Shown: positions 22,946-32,187 of the stretch, piece after piece
Layout of the letters: every line of letters begins with the position of its first letter
Position numbering within the stretch: position 1 is the stretch's first letter
DNA from: Engelhardtia mirabilis
Lineage (GTDB): Bacteria > Planctomycetota > UBA1135 > GCA-002686595
Length of the DNA: 64,000 nucleotides
Reading direction: 5' to 3'
NCBI RefSeq assembly: GCF_007748095.1
Contig: NZ_CP036287.1
Span: 3,658,001 to 3,722,000, forward strand
Made by a program: the position numbers and the translations under genes
The notes under the pieces: generated by a model
The model's input: only the letters and a program-made list of their open reading frames with translations
Databases searched by the model: none
What the model was told of the DNA's origin: nothing

Positions 22946-25900
22946 GGCAACGATCGATGCCGCCAAGGCCAAGAGAGGCGCCGACGAGTTCAACCGCGCC
23001 GTCGACTCGATGGCCGACGAGGCGGAACAGGCCGGACTCGAGGTCAACAGGCTCGAGGTCCAGACGGATAGGCTCGGCACCACGGCCTCACGCACTGCCG
23101 TCTTTGCCACCTCCCTGGCAGTGGCATTCGCGGCATTCGCCGGCGGTCGTGAGGCGGTTCGTACCCTCGCCGACTTCGAGCGTGGCCTGATCGGGGTCGG
23201 GAAGACCGCCGACCTCGAGGGTTCTGCCCTCTCCGCGCTCGGGGACGACATCCGCGACCTGTCGCGCGAGGTGCCGGCGACCACGGCCGAGCTGCTCGAG
23301 ATTGCTCAGGCTGCCGGCCAGCTTGGGGTCAAGGGGCGCAGCGACATCCTCGCCTTCACGGAGACCCTGGCGAAGCTCGGGGGCGCCTCAGACCTCGCAG
23401 GCGAAGAGGCTGCCCAGACCCTCGCGCGGCTGCTCAACATCACCGGCGAGAGCGCCAGTGAGGTCGGACGCCTCGGATCGGTGATCGTCGCCCTGGGCAA
23501 CTCCCAGGCGGCGACCGAGTCCCAGATCGCGCGGTCCGCGTCGGAAGTTGCGAAGGCGACCGCGGCCTATGAGGTCTCCTCGGCTCAGGCTTCGGCGCTC
23601 GGCGCGGCCCTGGCTGCGTTGGGTGTCCAGGCCGAGCTGGGGGGATCCACGGTTGGCCGCTCGTTCCGCGCGATCGATGCGGCCGTTCGCTCCGGCGGAC
23701 CGGCGCTTGAGGCTCTGGAGAGGCTGACCGGCCGCGGAGCCGCTGACCTTCAGGTCAACTTCCGAAGCGATCCGGTCGAGGTCTTCCGGGACCTGATCCG
23801 CGGCCTACGCGACCTGGGGAGAGAGGGGGGTGACGCAACGGCTGCCCTGGAGTCCATTGGACTTACCGGGGACCGGCTGCTGGCGGTAATCCCAACCCTC
23901 GCCCAGGGCTACGACGTCCTCACCAGTTCCCTAGCGACTGCGAATGCGGAGGTCGAGAACGCCACAGCCCTGGACAAGGAAGCAGCCAAGGCCGTCGAGG
24001 CGCTGTCCAACCAATGGAAGCTCCTCGGGAACTCCGTCGAGTCCTCCGTTACCCAGTTCGGTGACTCCACGGGGGCCCTCTCTGACGCAGTGAGGCTGAC
24101 CCGGGAGGTCGTCGACGAGGTGGCGGGGCTTGACACCCGCAGCTCGGGCGCTTCGCTCAGCGTGGAAGCGCTTGCGACTGCGGTCCGAAGCCTCGGCGGC
24201 GCGCTGGCGGGAGTTGCGGTCGGCGGCGGGATCCAGGCGCTTGGTACCGTCCCTCGCGCGCTTAGTTCGGTCGCACGAATCGCGGCTTCGAACCCCTTCG
24301 TCGCTCTCGGCGCAAGCGCAGGCGCGCTGGCTGGGCTATTCGCGAGCGCCAGCGCCGAGGCGCGGGAGCTGAGCGAAGAGCTGGAAGGGGTGCTCAACAC
24401 CGGGGATCAGGTCGAAGCCTTCTTCAGAAGGTTATCCGACCTCGAGGTTGGAATCGGGCGCGCTGAGACGGAGGGGGACCTCGATCGCCAGCTCGAGAAA
24501 GCGAAGCAGGTCCAGGCCGAGCTGACCCGATTTGCCGACTCGCTTGCGGCCGCGTCGGCCCCCGACCGCCTTTCCGTCTCCTCCCTCAGGGGCGAGGGGA
24601 TCAGCGGAGAGGTTCTGGACCAGGTCCTGGACGCCGCAAGGATCGACTTCGCGCAGAGGTTCAGGGACTTCTCGAGCAGCGTTGCGGAAGACCTGGCAAG
24701 CGAACTAGAGGGGGTCGCAAGTGGGGCCAGCCGACGCATCTCCGACCAGTCGATCGACGGCGCGCTGACTCTCGCCGATCAGCTCACCCGGACGCTCGGA
24801 CTCGACGCGCTCGATGCGTCAGGCGTCGACCTCTCGCCCGCCGTGAATGCAGTTCGGGACTTCACGGAACTCGCTGACGAACTTGAGGTGGCGAAGCGTC
24901 GCATTCGCGATGCAAGCCTCGAAGACGACGGCGCCGGTCGGCGCGCTCTCATCAGCAGCGCCACGCGCGACCTTGAACGGCTGCGACCGGAGCTGGCACA
25001 GGCGGCGCAGGGGCTCGCCGAGGTGGTCCAGGCCAGCTTCGACGGAGTCGAGATCGGTGTCGTCGACAAAGATACGGTCATCGAGACTCTGGACGCCATC
25101 CGCCCCGAGGCGACAGCTCGGGTCGAGGCGCTCACCAGGGACCTCGAAGAGCGTGCCGCGGCCGGTGGAGAGCAGGTCGGAGGCGCTCTCGGGGAGAACA
25201 TCAAGAGCGGGCTTGAAGGCTCGTTCGCAGCAGGCAGCGCGCGCCAGTTCCTGCCGCTGGAGCGCTTCTTCGCTGGGCTCCAGTTCGAGACCGCTCTAGC
25301 CGGCGAGGCGGCAGACGCGCAGAGCGACCTGCGAGCCGCCAGGGATGGCGCCGCGGCTGCGTTCCAGAGCGGCCGCCTCGACCTGATCCCACAAAGCATC
25401 CTCCAGGCGATCGCGCTGACGCGGCTCCAGACCGAAGCCGAGCGCGAGCTTGCCGAGCAGCGGGCGGAATCGGCTGACCTGGCGCTGGCTGCCCAGCCCA
25501 ACGACAACAGGGCCGCCGCCTTCGAGGGTGAGGTCGACCGGTTCAGCCGATCGCTCCAGGAGCAGTTCGAGCTCGTCGGGAAGTCCCGCGAGCAGCAAGA
25601 GGAGTTACTCCTCATCCGAGACCTCAACTCCCTGGCGCTCGCCGCCGAAGCTGAGGGCCTGGACGCCGTCGCGGTCTCGATCCGAGGGCAAGAGGATGCG
25701 ATCGTCAGCCTGCTCCAGCGGCTCCAGGACGAGCGCGCCGCGGCCGAGCTGGTGAACCAGATCAGCGAGGGCCTCGCCGGCGCCGGCACCGACTTCGTCG
25801 ACCAGTTCATCGAAGACCTGGACCGCGTCGAGGACGCGCTCGAGGTGCTCGCGAACCGCGTGCGCCGGATCTTCCTGGAGGCGCTGCTGTTTGACCCGCT

Positions 25901-26297
25901 CGACGACTTCCTGGGGAGTTTCCTCAAGGACTTCTTCTCGGGCTTCGGGTCAGGCATTGGTGGCGGCGGCAGCAAGGGCGGCAGCTCGTTCCCAGGAAGT
26001 GCCGCCAACTCAGGCACCGGCGGAGTCGCCGGCGGCGGCAGTTCGTTCCCTGGAAGCTCGGCCAACTCTGGCTTGGTGCTGAAGTCGCTACCAGCCCCCG
26101 AGATTCCGCCAGGACTGCCAACAGGTCCAGGGTTCGCCACTCCCGGCAGCTTCTCGGGTGCAAAGGCCGGCAGCTCCTCAACCTTCGTGGTGAACGTGAC
26201 TCAGAACTTCAGCGGCCAGACCGACCGAGCCACCGTCGACTACGCCGCCCAACAGGTCGGCAAGCGCGCTCGTCGCGCAGTCAGGGAGGGCCGCTAG
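22932..26297 (+). CDS. Tail tape measure protein
   Basis: 1121 residues, the largest phage gene here, setting tail length. It starts LEATIDAAKAKRGADEFNRAVDS and has the TP901-like core (LIGVGKTADLEGSAL, LSREVPATTAELLEIAQ, AGQLGVKGRSDILAFTETLAKL across residues ~95-160). Hydrophobic segments occur at ~56-72 and ~415-470, followed by long charged helices. Near the C-terminus a glycine-rich linker carries two copies of a GSSFPGSxANSG unit (~1015-1045). Such a length implies a tail well over 100 nm, using the usual rule of about 0.15 nm per residue. Confidence 0.88.
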   Translation: MPTLEATIDAAKAKRGADEFNRAVDSMADEAEQAGLEVNRLEVQTDRLGTTASRTAVFATSLAVAFAAFAGGREAVRTLADFERGLIGVGKTADLEGSALSALGDDIRDLSREVPATTAELLEIAQAAGQLGVKGRSDILAFTETLAKLGGASDLAGEEAAQTLARLLNITGESASEVGRLGSVIVALGNSQAATESQIARSASEVAKATAAYEVSSAQASALGAALAALGVQAELGGSTVGRSFRAIDAAVRSGGPALEALERLTGRGAADLQVNFRSDPVEVFRDLIRGLRDLGREGGDATAALESIGLTGDRLLAVIPTLAQGYDVLTSSLATANAEVENATALDKEAAKAVEALSNQWKLLGNSVESSVTQFGDSTGALSDAVRLTREVVDEVAGLDTRSSGASLSVEALATAVRSLGGALAGVAVGGGIQALGTVPRALSSVARIAASNPFVALGASAGALAGLFASASAEARELSEELEGVLNTGDQVEAFFRRLSDLEVGIGRAETEGDLDRQLEKAKQVQAELTRFADSLAAASAPDRLSVSSLRGEGISGEVLDQVLDAARIDFAQRFRDFSSSVAEDLASELEGVASGASRRISDQSIDGALTLADQLTRTLGLDALDASGVDLSPAVNAVRDFTELADELEVAKRRIRDASLEDDGAGRRALISSATRDLERLRPELAQAAQGLAEVVQASFDGVEIGVVDKDTVIETLDAIRPEATARVEALTRDLEERAAAGGEQVGGALGENIKSGLEGSFAAGSARQFLPLERFFAGLQFETALAGEAADAQSDLRAARDGAAAAFQSGRLDLIPQSILQAIALTRLQTEAERELAEQRAESADLALAAQPNDNRAAAFEGEVDRFSRSLQEQFELVGKSREQQEELLLIRDLNSLALAAEAEGLDAVAVSIRGQEDAIVSLLQRLQDERAAAELVNQISEGLAGAGTDFVDQFIEDLDRVEDALEVLANRVRRIFLEALLFDPLDDFLGSFLKDFFSGFGSGIGGGGSKGGSSFPGSAANSGTGGVAGGGSSFPGSSANSGLVLKSLPAPEIPPGLPTGPGFATPGSFSGAKAGSSSTFVVNVTQNFSGQTDRATVDYAAQQVGKRARRAVREGR

Positions 26298-27260
26298 ATG
26301 GCGTTCGACGAAGTCGTGTTCCCGCTGACGCCGAGCTACGGCACCAGCGACTCGGTCGACCACGGCGGCGACCACTTCCAGTCGAAGGGCGGGCGGCTGT
26401 TCTACGTCGCGCACTCGGGAGACCCTGTGCGGCGCTGGAACCTCCAGCTTGATCGGCGGCAGAAGACCGAGATCGCGAACCTCTCGCGCTTCATGCTCGC
26501 CAGGCGCGGCGGGCGCAACGGCTTTCGCTTCACCGATCCCCGGGACTACACGACGAACCAGGACGGTCGAAGCGCCTACGGATACCTCGACACCCTCATC
26601 GGCATCGGGGACGGCTCAACGCGCGCCTTCCAGCTCCTCAAGAACTACATCAGCGGGTCGTCGGCAGTTTCCCGGATCATCACCAAGCCGGTGCCCAGCG
26701 AGTTCGCTGCGGGCGTCAACGGCGTGCTCACGGACCCCTCGGACTACTCACTCGACGCCACCACCGGCATCGTCACCTTCGACACGGCGCCCAGCCTCGG
26801 CCTCGCGGTAACCGCCGGCTACGAGTTCCACATCCCGGTCTCTGCCGGTCCCCAAGCAGACCGCGGCTTCGGCGTCCAGTTCGACGCCTACAACTCCGAG
26901 ACGGGCGTCGACCTGGACCTGATAGAGCTGCTTCCCGAGGACGCTACGCAGCCGCTGACGATCGGTCACCGAGGCTCGACTACCAGCGACAACCCGAGCG
27001 GCTACGTCGCGGTCGAGAGGCTCGGCCCGCTCGTCTGGGAGATCACCGACAGCAGCACGACCGGTTGGCTCCTGCCCGATCCTCAAGGGCTCTGGCCTGG
27101 TGGCCCGTACTACGCGCTCGTCAATAACTCGGGCACCTCCAAGGCGGTCCAGTACCCCAGCGGCGCCGTGACCTTCGGGGCGGTCTCGGCCAGCTCGGCA
27201 CGGCGTGTCTTCCTGGTCCGCAACTCGACCACCGGCCAATACACCTGGACCCTCCTGTGA
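26298..27260 (+). CDS. DUF2460 distal tail protein with a C-terminal extension
   Basis: 320 residues. The first ~210 match DUF2460, the GTA gp12-like distal tail family: MAFDEVVFPLTPSYGTSD, RLDYV-like core RRWNLQLDRRQKTEI, RRGGRNGFRFTDPRDYTT, TGIVTFDTAPSLGLAVTAGYEFHIPV. About 100 further residues (GHRGSTTSDNPSGYVAVE to TTGQYTWTLL) form an added beta-rich domain, perhaps carbohydrate-binding. It follows the tape measure gene directly. Confidence 0.8.
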   Translation: MAFDEVVFPLTPSYGTSDSVDHGGDHFQSKGGRLFYVAHSGDPVRRWNLQLDRRQKTEIANLSRFMLARRGGRNGFRFTDPRDYTTNQDGRSAYGYLDTLIGIGDGSTRAFQLLKNYISGSSAVSRIITKPVPSEFAAGVNGVLTDPSDYSLDATTGIVTFDTAPSLGLAVTAGYEFHIPVSAGPQADRGFGVQFDAYNSETGVDLDLIELLPEDATQPLTIGHRGSTTSDNPSGYVAVERLGPLVWEITDSSTTGWLLPDPQGLWPGGPYYALVNNSGTSKAVQYPSGAVTFGAVSASSARRVFLVRNSTTGQYTWTLL

Positions 27261-28591
27261 CGGTCACGGTCGAACAGTTCGGCAACGCCAGGGACATCAC
27301 CGACACAGGTGCCGATATCCCCTTGAGCTGGCTGGACCGGGTCGTCGTTGTGCGCGTGCTCCAGGACGATACGGCGACCGTAGTGCTGCCCGCGTGCAAC
27401 ATCGAGGCCGCGCAGTTCCCGGGCTTCTACCTGGAGATCGCCTGCATCCCCTTCGACCCGTCGACGACCACGGCCACGGTCGAGGTCAGGGATGCGGCAG
27501 GAGGTCTCGTCACTTCGATCTCCAGATTCAGCGCCCGCTCGCTGTTCCTGGTGACGCCGGGGACGCTCGCCGGATCGTGGTCGGCGACGCCCGGGGGTTC
27601 CACGCTCACGAACGCGAGCCCCACCGTCGGCCGGGAGACGCTCGTCGTCGGGGGCTACAACGCGGCCGGGTCGATCTCGGACACATGCTCCAGGTACGAC
27701 GGGCTGCTACAGGTCTGGATCACCGAGCCGGCTCTTGCGATCGGTCGCGCCGGCGCCGCGGCGTTCTCGCTCGAGCCACCGCTCGGCGGCCTCGGCGCGG
27801 ACGGCACGGGGCAGGCTTGGGTTGTCGGCGGGCAGGACGCGACGCTCGCGGCGACGAACTACGCCGACACCTTCGAGGCGGGGGTTCGCAACTCCGAGCT
27901 GGGCCTTCCGGTGACGACCTACTGGGCCGGCGGCGCAGAGACCGGCGGCAGCACCGGGATCGTCACTCCCGGCATCGGCAACCTGTCCGGCGTCTACGAG
28001 GTGTCGAACCCCGACACCAACCCCGTCACCTGGACCGCCAAGGCGAGCACCCCGGTCAGCTTCTCGTCGACCTCGTGCGCGGCGAACACTCGCAGCGCCT
28101 CGCCCGCCCGCGTCTACCTCACCGGCGGCAACAGCCCGGCCTCGATCTCGGGCCAGTCGACTCTCGTCTACACGATCAGCGCCGATTCCTGGAGCGCCGA
28201 CGCCCCGGGTTGGCCCGCGCGGACGCCCACATGGGAGCGGGCCACGACCTGGCTCGATCTCGACGAGCGCCCGGGAATGCTCCTGATCGGCGGCCTGTTC
28301 GACTCCACGGGCGTCGCCTACGAGTCCGATCAGGTCTGGCGCTTCTACGAGGCGAGCACCAGCAGCTTCGGCTGGAAGGAACTGCCCTCGATGCCCTTCG
28401 GCCGGCACTCGCACGGGACGAGCTGGCAGGAGGCTGCCGGCCGCGCCTACGTGGTCGGCGGCTCATTCACCCCCACGGGGACCACCGACTCGGTCCTCTC
28501 CATCGGCCGGGACTGGGCATGGCGGGCGAGCGAGACCCCCATGGTCTCCCCCCGCCGTCAACCCGCAGTCACGGAGTACGCCCCTTGGTAG
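27257..28591 (+). CDS. Kelch-type beta-propeller tail protein
   Basis: 444 residues from GTG (GTGA overlap). After a ~115-residue N-terminal beta domain, di-glycine blade motifs recur at roughly 45-60 residue spacing: LVVGGYN, WVVGGQD, YWAGGAE, VYLTGGNS, LLIGGLFD and YVVGGSF, with partner WxxLPSMPFGR-type strands (WKELPSMPFGRHSHG). This fits a five- to six-bladed Kelch propeller. In a tail tip it would suit receptor or glycan binding. Kelch proteins are not usual members of GTA-like tail modules. Confidence 0.65.
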   Translation: MTVTVEQFGNARDITDTGADIPLSWLDRVVVVRVLQDDTATVVLPACNIEAAQFPGFYLEIACIPFDPSTTTATVEVRDAAGGLVTSISRFSARSLFLVTPGTLAGSWSATPGGSTLTNASPTVGRETLVVGGYNAAGSISDTCSRYDGLLQVWITEPALAIGRAGAAAFSLEPPLGGLGADGTGQAWVVGGQDATLAATNYADTFEAGVRNSELGLPVTTYWAGGAETGGSTGIVTPGIGNLSGVYEVSNPDTNPVTWTAKASTPVSFSSTSCAANTRSASPARVYLTGGNSPASISGQSTLVYTISADSWSADAPGWPARTPTWERATTWLDLDERPGMLLIGGLFDSTGVAYESDQVWRFYEASTSSFGWKELPSMPFGRHSHGTSWQEAAGRAYVVGGSFTPTGTTDSVLSIGRDWAWRASETPMVSPRRQPAVTEYAPW

Positions 28592-29238
28592 ACCTGGCGC
28601 TCATCGAGCAGTTCCACCGCCGCTTCCACACGATCCCCCAGCTCGAGGCGGGCCTGGTCCGGGGCGAGGCCGCGACGCCTTGGGGTGTGCTTCGCCAGCT
28701 CGCGCGCGAGGTTGCGGCGCGCCGCGACGGGATCCGCCAGCGGCTTGTCCAGGCCGAGGACGCCAAGCTCGAGTCGGAGGCCGCCGGCAAGAGCCAGCGC
28801 CCCGTGCGCGCCACCGTGCTGGCCCAGACGGCCGTCGAGCAGGTGCGGGCCGCCGAGGACTTGGCGGCCGAGATGCTCGCGCTCGCGGGCGTTGCCGACG
28901 CGCTGGCTCAGCAGTTCGCGGGGCTCACCGAGGCGGAGATGGCCGAGCTCGACGATACCGAGCAGGCGGGGCGGCTGCTCATGCGCGCCCTCTCGACCCT
29001 GCGCCTGACGGGGCGCCCCGACGCCCAAGCCCTCGATCGGGCCTGGAGGCTGGGCCATGCGGGCCGGGGCATGGCTGGCCTGTTGAGCGACCCCGAGGCG
29101 CTCGGGACCCACGTCCAGGGCCTCCTCGACCGCCTGGAGAGCGTGCCCAAGACGCAGGCAGTCGAGCGCGCCCAAGCCGTCGCCGCCCTCCGCCAGGAGG
29201 CCACCTCGATCGGCTTCCTGCTGCCCCCCATCGACTGA
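28585..29238 (+). CDS. Helical tail-module protein, unknown
   Basis: 217 residues if started at TTG 28585, which overlaps the Kelch stop; no ATG fits better. It is almost wholly helical: FHRRFHTIPQLEAGLVRGE, REVAARRDGIRQRLVQAED, a long AEDLAAEMLALAGVADAL helix, and TQAVERAQAVAALRQEA. It sits between the Kelch gene and the DUF2163 gene. A structural or assembly role is possible; no family recognised. Confidence 0.6.
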   Translation: MVDLALIEQFHRRFHTIPQLEAGLVRGEAATPWGVLRQLAREVAARRDGIRQRLVQAEDAKLESEAAGKSQRPVRATVLAQTAVEQVRAAEDLAAEMLALAGVADALAQQFAGLTEAEMAELDDTEQAGRLLMRALSTLRLTGRPDAQALDRAWRLGHAGRGMAGLLSDPEALGTHVQGLLDRLESVPKTQAVERAQAVAALRQEATSIGFLLPPID

Positions 29239-30116
29239 TGCCGCTTCTCTCCCTACCGCAGCCGATGCAAGAGATCGCCCAGAGCCGCGTGCAGCGGCCG
29301 GCGCTCTGCTACATCGTGGCCCGGCGGGACGGGCAGACCCTCGCGATCACCAACGCCTCGAAGGTGATCCCCTGGAGCGGCTGGCGGTTCATCCCCACGG
29401 CCTCAGCCCAGGACTCGGCGGTCGAGCAGGAGACGGGTATGGCCCCGGGCACCCTCGACCTAGGCGGCGTGATCTCCTCGGACCTCATCACCGACGACGA
29501 CCTCGACGCCGGGCGCTACAACGACGCGCGGATCACGCGCTACCTGTTCGACTTCGAGCACGTCTGGCTTGGGCCGCTCACAACCGACGTCTTCCACGTC
29601 GCAACCGTCGAGCGCACGGGCTCCTACTGGACCGCCCAGACCACCAGCCTCGCGGGCAAGCTGGACCGCAAGGTCGGGGGCCGCTACCAGCGCACCTGCG
29701 ACCACCCGGAGCTGGGAGACCCCGTGAAGTGTCGGGCGGACATCGCCCCGCTGTCGCTCTACGCCAGGGCGATCACGGCCGTTGACGCCTCGGCCGCGCG
29801 CAGGGTCTGCACCGTCGACACCGCGCTCGGGTCGGGGTTCGCCACCGACCGCTTCACTTTCGGAAAGCTCATCGTCCGCCGGGGCAACAACCACGGGATC
29901 TCCAGGAAGATCGCGGCCTGGAGCGACTCGACTAAGGTCGTCCAGCTCGCGAGCCTCATGCCGCTTCCGCTCGAGGTCGGGGACGTGGTGGACCTGATCG
30001 TCGGCTGCGCGCGGGACTTCATCACCTGCCGCGACGACTTCGGGAACGCGATCAACTTCGGCGGCAACGACCGGATGCCCGGTCCCGACGAGATCCTCAA
30101 GCCGGCAACCTCTTGA
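29238..30116 (+). CDS. DUF2163 / GTA gp13-like tail tip protein
   Basis: 292 residues. The C-terminus carries the family signature: CARDFITCRDDFGNAINFGG followed by NDRMPGPDEI, including the Cys pair near residues 255-262. The N-terminal half contains TGMAPGTLDLGGVISSDLIT and DLDAGRYNDARITRYLFDF, typical of DUF2163, which forms part of the GTA tail hub (gp13). The ATG overlaps the preceding stop (TGATG). Confidence 0.85.
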   Translation: MPLLSLPQPMQEIAQSRVQRPALCYIVARRDGQTLAITNASKVIPWSGWRFIPTASAQDSAVEQETGMAPGTLDLGGVISSDLITDDDLDAGRYNDARITRYLFDFEHVWLGPLTTDVFHVATVERTGSYWTAQTTSLAGKLDRKVGGRYQRTCDHPELGDPVKCRADIAPLSLYARAITAVDASAARRVCTVDTALGSGFATDRFTFGKLIVRRGNNHGISRKIAAWSDSTKVVQLASLMPLPLEVGDVVDLIVGCARDFITCRDDFGNAINFGGNDRMPGPDEILKPATS

Positions 30117-30523
30117 ACGACTCCACGCGCATCGCAGCGGCCGAGGCCGCGCTGGGCTACATCGGGACCCCGTTCCACCACCAGGGGCGCGTGCCAGGCG
30201 TGGGGCTCGACTGCGCCGGCATCGCACTCGCCGCCTACGCGGCCCAGGGCGTCGAGCTGCCGACGATCGACGCCTACCCGTCAGATCCCCCGCCGGAGCT
30301 GCTGCGGACGTGGCTGGAGCAGCTCGCGACCGAGGTCGACGGGCCAGAAGTCGGGGGCCTTGTGCTGCTGCGAGTCGGAGGCCCCTTGGCTGGCGCTCGG
30401 CACCTGGGCCTCTTCGTCGATGGTGGGCGGTTCGTCCACGTCATGCGCGACTTCAAGGTCCAGACGCAGGTGCTGGACCCGAAGTGGCTGCGGCGGGTTG
30501 ACAGCTACTGGAGGGCTGCCTGA
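30113..30523 (+). CDS. NlpC/P60-type peptidase at the tail tip
   Basis: 136 residues from TTG (TTGA overlap). The catalytic Cys34 lies in VGLDCAGIALAAY and His97 in GARHLGLFVDG, the standard order for NlpC/P60 cysteine peptidases. The pattern YIGTPFHHQGRVPGVGLDCAG is that of GTA gp14. It should cut peptide stems of peptidoglycan during DNA entry, which implies the host has a peptidoglycan layer. Usual length for this phage form. Confidence 0.85.
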   Translation: MNDSTRIAAAEAALGYIGTPFHHQGRVPGVGLDCAGIALAAYAAQGVELPTIDAYPSDPPPELLRTWLEQLATEVDGPEVGGLVLLRVGGPLAGARHLGLFVDGGRFVHVMRDFKVQTQVLDPKWLRRVDSYWRAA

Positions 30524-32187
30524 TGGCGACGATCGCGTTCGCTGCGCTCGGAGCCGTCACTTCCAGCGGCCTCGGCGTTGGCGCAGCAGCCGCACTTCAA
30601 GGCGCCTTCGTGGCCGTCGGCGGGATCATTGACTCGGCTTTCGTCTTCCCCTGGCTGTTCCCGGCGGACGACATCAAGGGTCAGAAGATCGACGGGTTTG
30701 GGCTAATGCGGAGCCAAGAGGGTTCGCCTGTGGCTTGGGGCCTGGGGCTCGGCCGCGTGGAAGGAACCGTGATCTACAAAGGCCCGGTGGGCGAGATCGT
30801 CGAGGCTTCGAGCGTTGGGGGCAAGGCCGGCCCGGATGCCACCAATTACAGATACCAGACGACACTGATCGTATCCCTGATCGGCGACGCCCACGACACC
30901 GACGCCACACTCCAGTTGCTCGCCGCAGATGGCGAGCCGATCGTTCAGCTCGGCGGGGGCAGCTTCCAGCAGGGAAGCGACATCACGGCGACGCTCACTT
31001 CCAACGGGAGCCCAAGCCCGCTCATCTCGGTATCGCTGACGCTCACAGCGCCCAACGGCGGGACCGATCTCTCGGGCTTCACCGAAGGAGTTATAGCCTC
31101 CGTGTCTGGATTCCTAACTGCCGAGCTGAACGTCAGCAAGGTGGTGCAGAGTTCTAGGACAAACGGCGACCTTTCCACCTCCATCGAGTTCTGGGGTCAG
31201 GCGGGTGAGTTCGGACCGAACGTTAGCCAGGGGCCTGGCCTGCTCGTCTCGGTGAGCCAGTCGCTGCCGTTCTTCGACTCGTCGGTCGCAACTGACGTGC
31301 GCGTCTATTCAGGTGGGGCGGGCCTCTTGGAGATCGACCCACACGTTGAGTCCCAAGTCGGCGCCGGCAATCTCTCGGCATTCTCCGGTCGCCTGCATGT
31401 GGTCCTCCAAGGGTTCAACCTGACCCGCTTCGGCAACCGCGTCCCTCAGTTCACCGGGGTTTTCGGCAACTCCCCGTCGTCCACCGAGGCGCTCTTTCGC
31501 ACATCGATGGAGCGAGGCGGTCTACACAGGGGCGACATGCTGATCGACTTCGGCACTGGAGCGTTCTTCGCTCGTGGGATCATGGCTAGGGGCCCACAGA
31601 CCACCCGGGCCCTGCTGTCCCAGCTGCTGCTTACCGGATCGGGTGTAATCCGCGAGCGTGGCGGCAAGATCGAGGTCATTGACCGGCCCACCTCTCGCGA
31701 GGCCCTGCTGTCCGACGATGACGTGGTGACCAGGATCGGGGCCCAGCGCAAGGAGGGTTTCTCATGGACGCCGCTGGGCGAACTCCGGCGCCCTGTCGAG
31801 ATTGACCTTTCCTACCAGGACGTCGACTCCGACAACGAAGTGAAGTCGGTCCGCGAGCTGGTCCAGGACGGCACGGACCGCACCGAAGCCGTCCAGGTCG
31901 ACCTCTCCAATATCGCGCTCACCCGCGAAGAGGCGCGCACGATCGCCTTCCGGATGCTGCACGCCAACGACCAGGCCCAACCGGTATCCGGTGCGCTCCC
32001 GCCGAACTTCTGGTGGCTCGCCGCCGGGGATACCATCGGCATCACCCGCGGCGCCGTCGACGTGGACGTGCAGGTGAACGGTCGCCTTCGCGATGTCTCC
32101 GGCCTGGTCGAGATCGACGGGATCGAGACCGACAACCCGATCTGGGAGTTCGTGTTGCCCGCGGACCCCGACCCGCCCTCATCGTGA
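30523..32187 (+). CDS. Tail hub / tip protein, GTA gp15 N-terminal-like
   Basis: 554 residues. The N-terminus is hydrophobic and Gly/Ala-rich (GAVTSSGLGVGAAAALQGAFVAVGGIID region), then KIDGFGLMRSQEGSPVAWGLG and GRVEGTVIYKGPV, resembling the start of gpJ/GTA gp15 hub proteins. Toward the end, RPVEIDLSYQDVDSDNEV, ALTREEARTIAFRML and WWLAAGDTIGITRG are typical hub strands. The central part (~100-270) is an unusual beta-rich insert. The remainder of the gp15-like protein seems to be the next gene. Confidence 0.7.
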   Translation: MATIAFAALGAVTSSGLGVGAAAALQGAFVAVGGIIDSAFVFPWLFPADDIKGQKIDGFGLMRSQEGSPVAWGLGLGRVEGTVIYKGPVGEIVEASSVGGKAGPDATNYRYQTTLIVSLIGDAHDTDATLQLLAADGEPIVQLGGGSFQQGSDITATLTSNGSPSPLISVSLTLTAPNGGTDLSGFTEGVIASVSGFLTAELNVSKVVQSSRTNGDLSTSIEFWGQAGEFGPNVSQGPGLLVSVSQSLPFFDSSVATDVRVYSGGAGLLEIDPHVESQVGAGNLSAFSGRLHVVLQGFNLTRFGNRVPQFTGVFGNSPSSTEALFRTSMERGGLHRGDMLIDFGTGAFFARGIMARGPQTTRALLSQLLLTGSGVIRERGGKIEVIDRPTSREALLSDDDVVTRIGAQRKEGFSWTPLGELRRPVEIDLSYQDVDSDNEVKSVRELVQDGTDRTEAVQVDLSNIALTREEARTIAFRMLHANDQAQPVSGALPPNFWWLAAGDTIGITRGAVDVDVQVNGRLRDVSGLVEIDGIETDNPIWEFVLPADPDPPSS

